Assembly: GCF_947623445.1 (NCBI RefSeq)
Contig: NC_135248.1
Location: 10,726,977 to 10,790,976, forward strand
DNA: 64,000 nt
Direction: 5' to 3'
From: Clavelina lepadiformis
Lineage: Eukaryota > Chordata > Ascidiacea > Aplousobranchia > Clavelinidae
Below the pieces are notes generated by a model, which was not told the DNA's origin, did not search any database, and saw only the letters and a list, made by a program, of their open reading frames with translations. A program made the translations under genes and the position numbers. Shown here in pieces: positions 24,885-36,420 of this stretch. Numbering within the stretch: position 1 is the first letter of the stretch; every line of letters begins with the position of its first letter.

Positions 24885-27523
24885 ATTATGCGGTAAACTA
24901 AGCTTAATTATGTTTACGCTTAACTTATAAAACCTTAAATTTGCAACATTTTCTTGTAGTTACAGGCAGGTATACTGTATGTTATTAAATAGTTTCAAAT
25001 AAGATCTCTGTTTGATATTTCTGTTTTCCTGCATTTATGCTTCGTCTTATAAAATCTGCCTCGATGGCCTTTTACTCCATTACGACTTGTGAGTGGCCAT
25101 CTAACCAAAATGACCTTAGTTGATAAGCTGGTTTGCTCACAGAAGATTTTTCGATCCTAAAATACTGTGTACCTCTATACGCCGATGTCTTTCAAACTCA
25201 ATAAAGTCAGAATCCTGTAACTAGACATCATGAGGGTAAATTTTTTAAACTTAAATCAATACTGCTTAAAAACCAAATAACCCGAAAAAATATTCTGAAA
25301 TAAAAAGATTACTAACGGATCTTCATTTTTGCCGTTTTTGTGCGGTGGGATTAGTCCTCTGATGCGTATAAGTTATTATTCCATAATTGCCAACAAATTT
25401 GCTTTAATGTTTGTCTCAGTGAAGTAGAACGTTTAATGGGCATTTCAGTTTTCTGTTGTCTGAGTCCAATTACTTTGAAATAACAGTTGTCCAAATCTAA
25501 ACTAACGACATCCTCAAAGCAATGAGAGTTTCGCTAAATGAGAACTTGATCCGTATACGCAACATAGTTAAATAGCTGTTGACAAAAAACAAGACCAACA
25601 GAATAAGAAAACATTCTTTCATCAAATTAAACAACAAAAAGCTTAAAATTTTTTTTCTTTGAGTCATTCGTTTTGAAGCGCTTGTCTTACCTTACATGGT
25701 TACATGCACAGAGTTTAATTTGTTTTTCAATTTTTAATCAAATGTGCTTATATTAAACCTATAAATTATACTTACACATGCGGATTTCTTCTAATATACC
25801 CCCAGGATAAATATGAGGCGTTTAAAACTTCTCGTAGTAATTTTTGAGCAATTATAAGCTCAAAATTTAAAAACATCCTCATACATCACCAATTAGCGTT
25901 AAAAAGTTAATTTTTATCCAAGCGCTGACTGGCGCTAAAGGCCCCTTGACAATATTCCACACAGAACAGAGTTATTTAAACTTGAAGTCCTCGCCTATAG
26001 CTGCAATCCAATCTCTGAGACCAAATTGTACAGTAAATTGTAAATATTGAATGTCATATTGGTTTTGCATTTATACAATACGGCCCCCGATACAATTAGT
26101 TTCTACATAAGCAGGTTCAATAATAATAATTAATCAAAGTGTTCGGCAACTTGTACTGTATTATGATTTTGTTATCTTTGCCGTCCCAAATTTGAATGAA
26201 ATTAATTGTTACGCCACAATTTAACTTATAGCACCAAAAGATGTTATCCTAAAAGAACTGCTGTTTTGTGATTTTCATTGTGCTGTAATGTGACAATGTA
26301 ATTATTTTCATATGAAAAACATACATAAACCGCGCTAGATTTTAGTAACTTTCAATGATCTTTTTAACGTTCTCACATCTATTGGGACAGGTAGAACATG
26401 TTTTTCACACGATTAATCTTTATACATTTTATCGGCATTTAGCGTTTGTTTCTTTGCGTATTTTTCTCGTGATCACTTTTGTTTTACGGCCCGCAATCCA
26501 ACGGAATTAAAGATCCCTGATTGTACAGAATTGTTGCTCAACCAATGCAAAAAGAAAGCTTATAACCCAACTACAATAGCCTATGTCAGACCAACGAATA
26601 ATTATTTAAATTCTGTCAAATTACAATGTTGTATTTGATTTTTTCTAAAGTAATAAAAGGGTACATAGCAGCTTTTAGGAAACTTTGATTTACGCAAAGG
26701 CTTAACAATTTTGCATGTGCTTTCCGTAGAAACTATATAGCCGACGGTGTATCTAAAACAGAAGTTAGATATAAGTCTGTAAATTATTTCAAACCTCATA
26801 TATCTTTGCATTAAAACGCTTGAATGCGTATATGATATAATTAGTCACCGTGAGTACCCAAGGAAATTATGTTGCAAGGCAGAACGCGGACGACTTTACA
26901 TGCGTCATCAGGCATTATGTCAATAGTGCTATGCAATACGTTGGAAACTGATACGTCCTAATTAGTTTCCTGTTTCTCGTTGGGGCTCATACTGGCAGGA
27001 ATCTTGTAAGAATTATGACTTCGGGACGCCATATAGCAAGCAGATCAAGTCAATACCCGTCTTTCGGTGACCGTGTGCTACACAGACAAAATAGGGATTG
27101 GTAAACGTTAACGTAATTTTTGAAATCCAGTAATTTGACGACCGAAACAAATACATAAGTGATTTGAATAACTTTTTATGCATATTGATATACTTAGTTA
27201 GCATTAATATAAGTAGTTAGCATTAGTATAAAGAAATCAGCATCAGCAATCAGTAAGGTGTGCATATAGCCAAAGCAATATTTCTGATTAAGCAGATTCA
27301 TTGTTTATTTGTTATCGTATATATGTTATATTTTTTATATTAAATAGGTATGAAAAATATTTCAATAAATTTTTCCCTACGTTTAGATATGAAATCTACT
27401 TCAATATAATTACAGTTACATTTAAAGCTTATTATTGTTGATAACGTTGTGCTAATAAATTACATAGAACTTTCGATGTGAATGTAGTAACGTGATTATA
27501 GGATATAGCTTTAGAAATTTACA
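24885..27523. other. Intergenic between divergently oriented genes, no gene recognised
   Basis: Shared upstream region of collagen-C4-like copy 3 (minus) and CALHM-like copy 1 (plus). AT-rich, with no supported exon or mobile element termini. Regulatory sites for both genes would be expected here, but none can be named from sequence alone. Confidence 0.5.
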
Positions 27524-29111
27524 ATGGCAAAACAGCTTGGAGCCGTTGCCAAGAATCTTCAAGAATATTCCGGCGTAGCTCTTAACACTGGAATTGTGGC
27601 AGTGACAGGCGCTGTCGAGCAACTGACAACACTTGCTGTTTATCGTTGCCCGTGCGTCTCAGTATCAGAACTTGGCCCGAACTGCACTGACGTTACCATT
27701 GCTGAGAGTGGCAGATGCAGCAACCTCCTGAATTTGGGATACGGTCTTTCGTTCATCATAGCACCAGCTATTGGTCTTTTTCTTTTTGGAATGGTTTCCA
27801 ATCCCAAAATGTGGAAAATTCTAACCGGTTGTTCAAGGAAGTTTAAGCGGCAGCTTCACGAATTGCAAACAATACTTGCCGTACTAGCTTTGGTTGCTGC
27901 AAAAGCCATCATAGCTCCGATTACGTGGGTTGCCTTTGCTTTACTTGATGGAAGGTTCCTGGCCTGTGCTATTACGCCTTTACCTTATGACGTGGAACTT
28001 CCCACTTCTGAATATGCTACTTGCGAAAAGGTAAGGACGTTATATTGATATAATAAAGCATGCACGTATAATGACGATTGAAGTCGAGTTAAGTCGGCTA
28101 TCGCAGTATTTATAAAAAAATGCAACCTGTAAAACAGGAGCTCTACACTTATGGTGTAACATAAATGAAGTTTTATGCTATTATTCCAATGGAACAAACT
28201 TGAGCGCTTCAAAGACCGAGGCGTCTGCGTAAACACGCGCATTAACAGTTTCCGAAATGTATATTATGCGCACGGAGGCTTGATTGGCGATCACTTTGCT
28301 TGAGCGCTTACGGCATGAGTTACCTTCTTGGATATTTCGGCATATTTAAAATGAATTTTGCGTGTGACGAGACTGAACAAAAGTTTTTGTATTGGTAATC
28401 TTGAAGCCCTGCACTATACGACTTGGTCCGACTTAACACCTATTTCGGTTACTTATAGCAAAATACCTATAACTATATGTTGCAAATGTCAGGTTGCCAT
28501 AGCGAAAACGATCTACAACTCTGACGACTATCACGACAAAAGAAGCTTTTCTCAATTTGTTGGTTGGGTCATTGTGGCTGGACTGGCTGTAATCGGCGTC
28601 ATCGTCTATTCAGTCACCCAGTGCAGATCCCCTTTGACCTATTACCACGCCAAATATTACAAACTCTACAGGTGACATGAAGAAAACGAGGTTACTGATG
28701 AAATGAACAAAAAGGTGGGTTCCTTTCTTTCCTGTTTGTGTTGCTATTTTCCTAGTTACTTGGCATTTGCAAGTAAATCTGTCGTCTTGATTGTCAACCT
28801 GTAATTCCTTTTACTAAATTTGTTTTACTTAAAAAAAGGCTCAAAAAGATGCGGAAGCAAATGTTATAAAATTTATGGAAAAGAGACGATCCAAGGAACT
28901 TTGGGATCGAATATCAATGGTCTATGAGTTTCATCGCGATGAGAAGAGTTTAGCTTTGTATTCCTATCTTCATGAATGGGTCCTGGAGGAAGAGAGGAAA
29001 GCAAATGGGGAAGGCGCTCTTCCGCTTGACATTGAAGAGCATGGACATGGAGAAAATGTAGAAGTTAACGCCGAAACTTTAATACCCAAGTACGCACAAA
29101 ATTCCTTGTAA
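27524..29111 (+). CDS. CALHM4/5/6-like channel gene, copy 1, with in-frame TGA
   Basis: Calcium homeostasis modulator family: large-pore membrane channels with four spans and a cytosolic C-terminal helix. Exons 27524-28030, 28493-28714, 28839-29111. Exon 1 has the extracellular RCPC pair, a span FIIAPAIGLFLFGM and IIAPITWVAFALLDGRFLAC, close to vertebrate CALHM (LAPLTWVAVALL). Exon 2 encodes span 4 (VGWVIVAGLAVIGVIVYSV) and SPLTYYHAKYYKLY. Exon 3 encodes the WDRISMVYEF...LYSYLHEWV helix shared with CALHM4/5/6. The odd point is TGA at 28673-28675, directly after KLYR, where copy 2 reads GCA (Ala). The downstream frame stays open to 29111. Either the copy makes a protein lacking the C-terminal helix, or it is a young pseudogene, or this is an allele. 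The frame otherwise matches copy 2. Confidence 0.85.
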
Positions 29112-32100
29112 CTGGATACTAGATACTATAGTGACCAGTGTTTAATGAAGTTGATGTATTCCAGATTTATATTTTTAACTTGAGATGTACATTTTTCTCC
29201 TTATAAGTTTTTAAGTCCTTATATGATTTTGAATTTTTTGAGAGAAATTTTGAGGTGCTTTTCGGCGATTTAAAATAAAATGAAAGTGCATGTAAAAATG
29301 TGGTTAAATTGTGATAAGCATTGTCGTGCATTCATTTCGCAGTGGAGTCAGAATATCGAATATACATGTGTGTGCTTGGAAAATATAATTATACACCCAG
29401 GTATCAAGGAGAACTAAACCGATTTGACAAACAAAATTCGAAAATTTAGCCGAATTTATTTTAATTGAGGTAATTGTAATAGTTATGTTTACATCGTGTA
29501 TATCACTCCCTGTACCGGAAACCAATTACAGTTGTTACAGAATAAAAACGTATTTCTTAAAATTAAAGGTTTGAAACTTTACGCCATACTGCGCTTGTAT
29601 TTATAAATGGATGAATTGAAAGGAATGACATTGTCCTAACTAAGTGGTTGCAATTTCAACTCGGTGCATGCTAAAGATCGCAAACACGAAAAAGCAAAGA
29701 GATTTGATGACAAAAGATATGACAACAATGATGTTGAATTTTTTGTGAGTTTACTTCTGTCATAACAAACATAAAAGAATATTTTTTCCTATATCAGAAT
29801 ACTACAAATAAAAAAATACAAAATTACGATTTTTCAGATTTTCCTTACGTTCAAGTAAGTTGCAATATAGAAGCATCATAAATCTGCGTTGCAAACGCCG
29901 GTTAAAGTATATTGGGCCGTTACAGCATTCCCTTTGCAATTTCCCAAGCATATCATGTAAAATAGACTACTTACCAAAATAGTGTCTTCACATTTTTTCT
30001 CAACCATACTAACTAAAGATTTTACTTCATTCATTATAAAATGTGCGCAGTACTTTCTGATTAAAGTAGTTTTAACGGTTTCACGTGTGAAAGTACACTG
30101 AACGTCACTGAGCAATTGTCATGCAGGCTTGAATTAAGAAAGTTGCGGAACAAGTTTTAACTACATCATAAAGATAATTTTGAGTGGCATATTTATGACA
30201 TGATATTATGACTTTTGCTCCTATAGTTTTTGACAGTGCTGCATGAGTACTGATCATTGCGAAAATAATTCAGTTTTAAGCTATTCGAAGATACAATAAA
30301 CAATAACACGCCAACGTCAAGGCCACATACTGTTCGAATGTGGTAATAATATGCTATATATTTGCACGTTTGACATCGTATCATCATTGATGGTATATTT
30401 TATTTTTGTGATTACTCTTACAGCTTTCGCCACGCTTGCAAAAAAATAGTTTTGCGAAAATTTTCAGATAAAATTTCCACCGCTTGTAGTTCCTTGGTGG
30501 CAGTTTTGATTTTGTTTGTTGAATCTATTTAGCCTATTCTCTTTACTATTCTCAGATTTATAGGTTTAACATTTAACACTCATACCTATTATGTGGGATC
30601 CAATCATATTCGGCTTTTATATAATCTAATTTTCTCTGCACGAAAAAAGGTCTACGTTCAAGATGTTTTTTGTTATAGTCACCAGAATTAATTTACGCAG
30701 CGTTCCATTTGTTTTACACTTGTGCGTGTACAATATATTGCACATATTTACTTAAAACTTCAATTGGTTTTCACCGCACTGCACTAAATTTAAAGAGAAC
30801 ACTTAAAACGCATTTACACAAACGATGGTGTCTGCTTGTAAAGAATTCATTAGTGTGGCTATTTTTATTCCAGTATGAACCTTAGCTGTTTTGTCACGAA
30901 CGATAAAGAAGTTTGATAACTTCTCAGAAGCTTCAGAATTAGCGTCGGCCCTTCAGCTTAAAACTTTTCAAACTACATTTCAACTCTCAAGTATGTCAGC
31001 ACTCGATTTTCAGATACAAGTACAGGCCTGTCTATACGACCATAGTTTTGTTTGTTCTTATATTAGCGTCCCAATTCGGTCGGCTCGGCAACCGGTGTTC
31101 AACAACATCATTCAATTTAGCCTCAGCAATTTCTTTCTCTTTCACGTGTACTCTGATTGCATGTGGACGATGATTCGCGACACGATTTGTTGTTCGTCGA
31201 AGGCGTTTGTTGTTTTGCTGGCGTTAATTTCTCTGTTTTCAACTATGTTATTGCGTTTGACACTACACTACAGTATTTGAGTGGAATGGTCGGTTCTGGC
31301 TAGACAGTCACTCGTTTGGAAAGAAACGATCGTGAACTAAACGAACCCGTTACAGAAACATTTTAAACACCACACGAAGGCGTCGGTAACAATTTGCAAT
31401 TTTCGAACTATTTATATTTTGCGAATTTTAAAATTGTGTTATTAATATAAAGCGGAGTTAACAACATACAAATAAATATTCAAATTAGCTGCTTGAAGAA
31501 ATAAATTGTTTCCATCTTTTGTTGCGAATTTAATCTCTATGTTTACGCAAAATATGGCAAGGTCAAATTACATTTTGACAATTAAGATAATATTAACTTA
31601 TGCATAAAAATTTCAGAGTATTGCTAACGCCTATGGAGCTTCCATAGTTTTGCACGGTAAGAGGTTTTAAAAATTGAGTACTACTATAAATTTTCATGTT
31701 GCATTGGCGTAATGTGAATAATGTTCCGGGAAATTCTAATAATATTGGACTTTCCACGTCTTATGATCGCATGAGTTTCAACATGCAAGGCAGTTTATTA
31801 ATGCCATTTCCCGTCTTCTTATATATCAGACAACATGTTACATGAGTTATCTTACTTTACTTCCTCATACTGTTGAAATATATTATTAAAACGTCTCTCT
31901 TGTGTAAAGTGTAACTTCCCACTTTGTATACATTTTGTTCAGGTTTGGCGAAGATCTTTTGATGTAAATTAATTAATCTTTTGTTTGACTTCAAGTGGAA
32001 AAATAATTAATCTAGGTGATTTTAACTTTACATCTTAATATTGAAATAATCAAATCATTGATTAAATCATCTTATATTCTGATCATATGTATATTGAACT

Positions 32101-33452
32101 GACAAATACTACTTTATGCTATTTGTCGGTTTACCTTAACACAATTAGACGTTGAGTTGTACTGGAAAATGACTTATCGAAATGACATATGCAATTGCTT
32201 TGAGTTAACAACTTTATCATCAAGAAGAAGGTTAAATACAGTGATATAATATAATACTATACGGTATACTTTGGCCAAATATGGAACAGCGCAGGCAACA
32301 GCAAACAACAGACCTCCAACTTAATCAGTGACAAACTTGCAAGATTAGATCATTAACAACCTCGCCCTAAGAGACAATCTTATACTTATATTGAGACAGA
32401 TCCGTCCAATGTACCCCATGTAGCGAAATACAAAGAAACGCAATTTTCACAGATCGCATATAGCGCGTGTACACAAAACTAAATCAAATGTTAAAAAAAT
32501 GACAGAAGTGACGTTTTTTTCAATCGCATATAAACGGGGTTGACAACTTGACACCAGTCTCTACTCAAAAATAAGGACGAAAGAAGAATACTACCTCAAA
32601 CAGTGCACAACAGAAGGCAATCAATGTTCTTAAAAAAAACAAGACACTTTATGCATGTTCTTAATTTTGGTAGAAAATGGTATACTAAAAGTGCCGAAAT
32701 GCCCAAAATAGGAACCTCTGCCCTAAAAATGAGACAAAAATAAGGACGCAAGTGAAAATAAGGACATTTCCAAGAAATAAGGACAAAAATATTTTCAAAG
32801 ACAAAGACCTTCAAAATAAGGACAAACAAGAAATAAGAACGGTATCGTATGGTAAGGTATGATAACCCTGCATATAGGAGACACTTTTAATTCTTGGAGC
32901 CATTTAATCTCGGCAACGGTAATTGATAAATCGTTACCTTATAAGTAATAAGGTAATTAACAGGGCCAGGGACGTTTTTATAGTATGACGTCAGATAACG
33001 TGATGCGCATAATTTAGTTTATTTCCGGCTGCACAGTAATAAAAACTTTTGGGTAGTAAACATTGCACACAGCTGTACAATGTACATTACAATAGCAATC
33101 GAATCGCATTACGAAGCAATCGTCGTCCTGAATTTTCTGCTTTTTACACTTGTTTAATTATTACAGTTTATTGAAAAGAAAGGTAGGAAAATGTTTCTTA
33201 GATTATAACTATGGGTACGTTGACGGCAGACAACAGCTACAGCTTTGATTGACAGCTGACTTCGAGTTTAAATAATACGATAACTTATTTGCCGTCTCAT
33301 GGCTGTGTCAATGATGTCCTATCATTGCATTTTTATTGTTCTTATATTTTGTAACAGTGTTATGTTTTCTTCAACGGAAAATAAAGTTCTAAAAAACTGA
33401 GGTTGAACTAAATCAAAAAGCAAAAAAAGTATAACAATCATATCACAGTATT
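29112..33452. other. Intergenic between CALHM copies, no gene recognised
   Basis: More than 4 kb with no supported exon. A 129-codon open frame at 30891-31280 has no family motif. A diffuse AATAAGGAC repeat patch lies at about 32560-32850. Confidence 0.5.
32560..32850. repeat. Diffuse repeat of AAATAAGGACA-like units
   Basis: At least six imperfect copies of AA(A)TAAGGAC spaced irregularly over about 290 bp, upstream of CALHM copy 2. Spacing is uneven, so this is not a clean satellite. Confidence 0.6.
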
Positions 33453-34803
33453 ATGGCAAAGCAACTTGGAACTTTGGCAAAGACGCTTAAGGACTACAGC
33501 GGAGTAATTGCAAGCACTGGGATTGTGGCAGTGACCGGCGCCATAGAACAGCTTGTCACTTTAGCCTCATACCGTTGTCCTTGCGTCTCACTGGCTGAAC
33601 TTGGACCAAACTGCACTGACGTTTTGCTAACTGAAAGCGGTAGATGCAGCAACCTTTTGAATATAGGTTACGGATTGTCTTTTATTATTGCGCCAGCTAT
33701 TGGTCTCTTTCTATTTGGAATGGTGTCCAATCCCAAAATGTGGAAAACATGTACTGGCTTCATCAACAAAATCAAGCGTTTCAAACGTGACTGGGTCGAA
33801 ATTTTGAAAACGGTTTCCCAGATTGCAGCAAAAGCTACCATAGCACCGATTACATGGGTGGCCATTGCCTTATTGGATGGAAGATTTCTCGCTTGTGCTA
33901 TTACTCCTTTACCTTACGACATTGGTCGGCCGACATCACAATATGACAACTGTGAAAAGGTCAAACGTTAAGTTAACTATGTGTTTCCTGATCGACTCAA
34001 ATCATTGAGATATTCTTTGTAATTATATAGTCTTTTGGTTTTGGTTACTCGTAACATGTTGAGTAAAGAAAATAGGTTTGTCTTTCTTTTAAAGTTATTG
34101 ATGTATTCAATTCAACGTAGGTGGCGATTGCAAGTAAGGTTTACAACTCTGACGACTACCTGGACAAAAGAAGCTTTTCCCAAGTTGTTGGCTGGATTCT
34201 GGTTTCTGTGCTCGCTATTGCAGGCATGATTGCTTACACCGTTGTGCAATGTGTCTCTCCGCTGACTTACTATCACGCCAAATATTACAAGCTTTACAGA
34301 GCACATGAAGAGAACGAGTTTAACGACGAAATGAACAAAAAGGTGAAAAGTGTCTTTAACAAACCTCCATTCATATCTAAAACCTATACAGAACGCTTAT
34401 ACAAAAGAGGTGCAATACGTTGCTATACAACATCACTAAAGCAAGGATTCAGGAAATAATAAAAGCATTTACTAAAATATGAAGCTGATCTTTATACCTA
34501 GACTTTATTCAAAGTTTTCAACCTCTAAACTTAATGGAAACATCTTTTAACATCATATTCTAGGCTCAAAAAGATTCCGAAGCGAACGTTTTGAAATTTA
34601 TGGAGAAGAGAAGATCAAAAGAAATCTGGGACCGAATATCATCCGTCTACGACTTTCAACGCGACGACAAGAGCTTGGCTTTGTATTCCTATCTTCATGA
34701 TTGGGTTCTGGAAGAAAAAAAGAAAGAAAAGAAGAAGGAAGAAACCTCACTTGCGGCTCACTCTGAAGAAAACGGAGCTAATTTAGCTTCTGAAATCGTT
34801 TAG
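33453..34803 (+). CDS. CALHM4/5/6-like channel, copy 2 (intact)
   Basis: Exons 33453-33959, 34121-34342, 34564-34803 give 322 aa. Spans: about 20-38, 72-92, 127-148, and the span in exon 2 (VVGWILVSVLAIAGMIAYTV). The RCPC motif (Cys42, Cys44) with Cys148 and Cys167 fits the extracellular disulfide pattern known in CALHM channels; APITWVAIALLDG is the span-3 signature. After span 4 the SPLTYYHAKYYKLY segment and the exon 3 helix (WDRISSVYDF, LYSYLHDWV) resemble the C-terminal domain of vertebrate CALHM4/5/6 rather than CALHM1/3. The C-tail ends in a Lys/Glu-rich segment. The donor of exon 1 (AAG|GTCAAA) is weak; the acceptor before VAIASK is good. Plasma-membrane channel by family; gating and permeant unknown. 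Tandem paralogue of the gene at 27.5 kb. Confidence 0.92.
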
Positions 34804-36229
34804 TCACTTCTGGGAACACCATGATTCCTGCTCAGTGGTGGTATCATCTTATTTCTAAGAACGTTTTGACGCTATAAAACATTTATACTATAAATGTTTT
34901 GGAATAAAGTTTTTAAACGTACCTTGGTAAGTACATCTACGTGACATGATGAAGCTAATTGTGCTAAAAGTTGCTTGGGTAAACAAGCAGAACGTCAATG
35001 TTACCGCTTTAGCCAGAGTGCACTTACACCATCTATTTGCAGACATTATTTTTGTATACAAGTATTGTATGCATACGTGTTTCTATTAAACTAGAAAGGT
35101 ACAATAAGTGCCACTGAGTAATCGCTTGTTATATTGACCCGAACAATGGATTTATTTAATGGACTTTGTTGTGTTAAAAATTCCTGTAGTCCTCCGTGTA
35201 GAAACCGTTGTTACTTTAAGAATAAGTGCAACTAAAGATTTGCACATTCACGATTTTTTTCTATGGCCTTCAAAGCATTTCAGGTTATTTTTATTGGTAT
35301 GCTGCAAAAAAAAAACATAAATCAAAGAAATAAAATCTTTTCCTCTTGATTTTAATAAAACAAACTAATTTTATACAAAACAAACTATTTTTTATGGAAT
35401 AATGCAGGTTTTAAAACATGCTTAGACTGATGGTAGTTTTGCACATTTCTATGGCTTTCTTTTTCACATGTATTTTTGATTTCAGTAAACGTTCTTGAAA
35501 AGTTAAATTATTAAAACAGTTTAAACCTAACAAAATATTTACTGCGTACAATTTACTGAATTTATTTAAAATCTTTTTTTATAATAACATTAACACAAAA
35601 TAATTCAAAACTTCGAGAATCTGCAAGTATAATTGGCAAAAATATAAGTCGCATGACCATGCACGGCCAACCTTTTCTTACGGATGAATGAATATCACAA
35701 AACTGACTTAAACGGGTTATGTAAACAACAAAGAAATGTATTTCATAGTTTGTAACAGAACTTCCCGAATCAATGTTGATAAACCTAAACTGTTAAAAAA
35801 CAATTGAAGGACCAAATTGAAAAAAAGGAAAATTAAATAATTTGTTCCAAATTAACATTTAGCCTATAAAATTAAAATTAAATCTTATTAAAATTCGTTT
35901 GAATCTGTATTGCAATAGGTTTACACTAGATCTTGATTTTGATGCTACTGTAACTGTTGGTAACCTAAGAAAACAGAAACAAACGATCAAGGGCATTTAA
36001 AGAAATATTGTGCTGCAAATGTGCATGGTAGCCTAAGAATATTAGCCTATTAAGCTAATAGCGATCTTAACAAAAGTTTTGTAAGGGTCCGCGTTGATTG
36101 CGTAGGACAATCAATTGTGGTAAATTCAAAAATTTCGTAAAAAATTTTAAATGTACGAAAATTATTAGATTTGAAAACCTTTATGCAGGCAAAGTTATAG
36201 GCCTACCTTTCGGTCAAAAAATCGAAGTC
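34804..36229. other. Intergenic, no gene recognised
   Basis: 3' flank of CALHM copy 2 (an AATAAA at about 34902 could be its polyadenylation signal). The rest is AT-rich without supported features. Confidence 0.5.
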
Positions 36230-36420
36230 ATGCTTACCACACCAACCGGTAAAAGATCAACGGGTCGACCAAGCACCAGGTGGTACAATTACAACATGAC
36301 CTGGCCTGGTCACGACTAGGAAGTCCTTTAGCCTGACTGACAGACGTGGCGAAAGATCGCGAACTGTTACGTGAACTCCTGGAGCTGCTACACCCACAAC
36401 CTACCTGAGACGAAAAAGAG
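36230..36420 (+). mobile_element. LINE 3' end scrap (reverse-transcriptase C-terminal tail)
   Basis: The translation gives GKRSTGRPSTRW in one frame. In the next frame it gives LAWSRLGSPLA, a stop, then LTDVAKDRELLRELLELLHP. This pattern (GRPxTRW...LAWxRLGIPxxEL...VAxDRxxW...LLELLPP) is the usual C-terminal tail of many animal LINE polyproteins. The frame change and the in-frame stop show it is a dead 5'-truncated copy. The clade cannot be decided from so little sequence. Confidence 0.6.

Noticed and set aside
28673-28675. Selenocysteine readthrough of the TGA in CALHM copy 1
   Set aside because: The position is Ala in copy 2 and in no way catalytic. CALHM proteins are not known selenoproteins, and I see no convincing SECIS-like hairpin downstream.
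30891-31280. 129-codon plus-strand open frame between the CALHM copies
   Set aside because: No recognisable motif, no paralogue near copy 2, and no splice or start context. Its Phe/Ser-rich composition is what AT-rich non-coding DNA gives.
27524-34803. CALHM copies as innexin or connexin relatives
   Set aside because: Four spans and extracellular cysteines are shared, but the CPC motif, the APITWVAxALLDG span-3 signature and the C-terminal helix are specific to CALHM.
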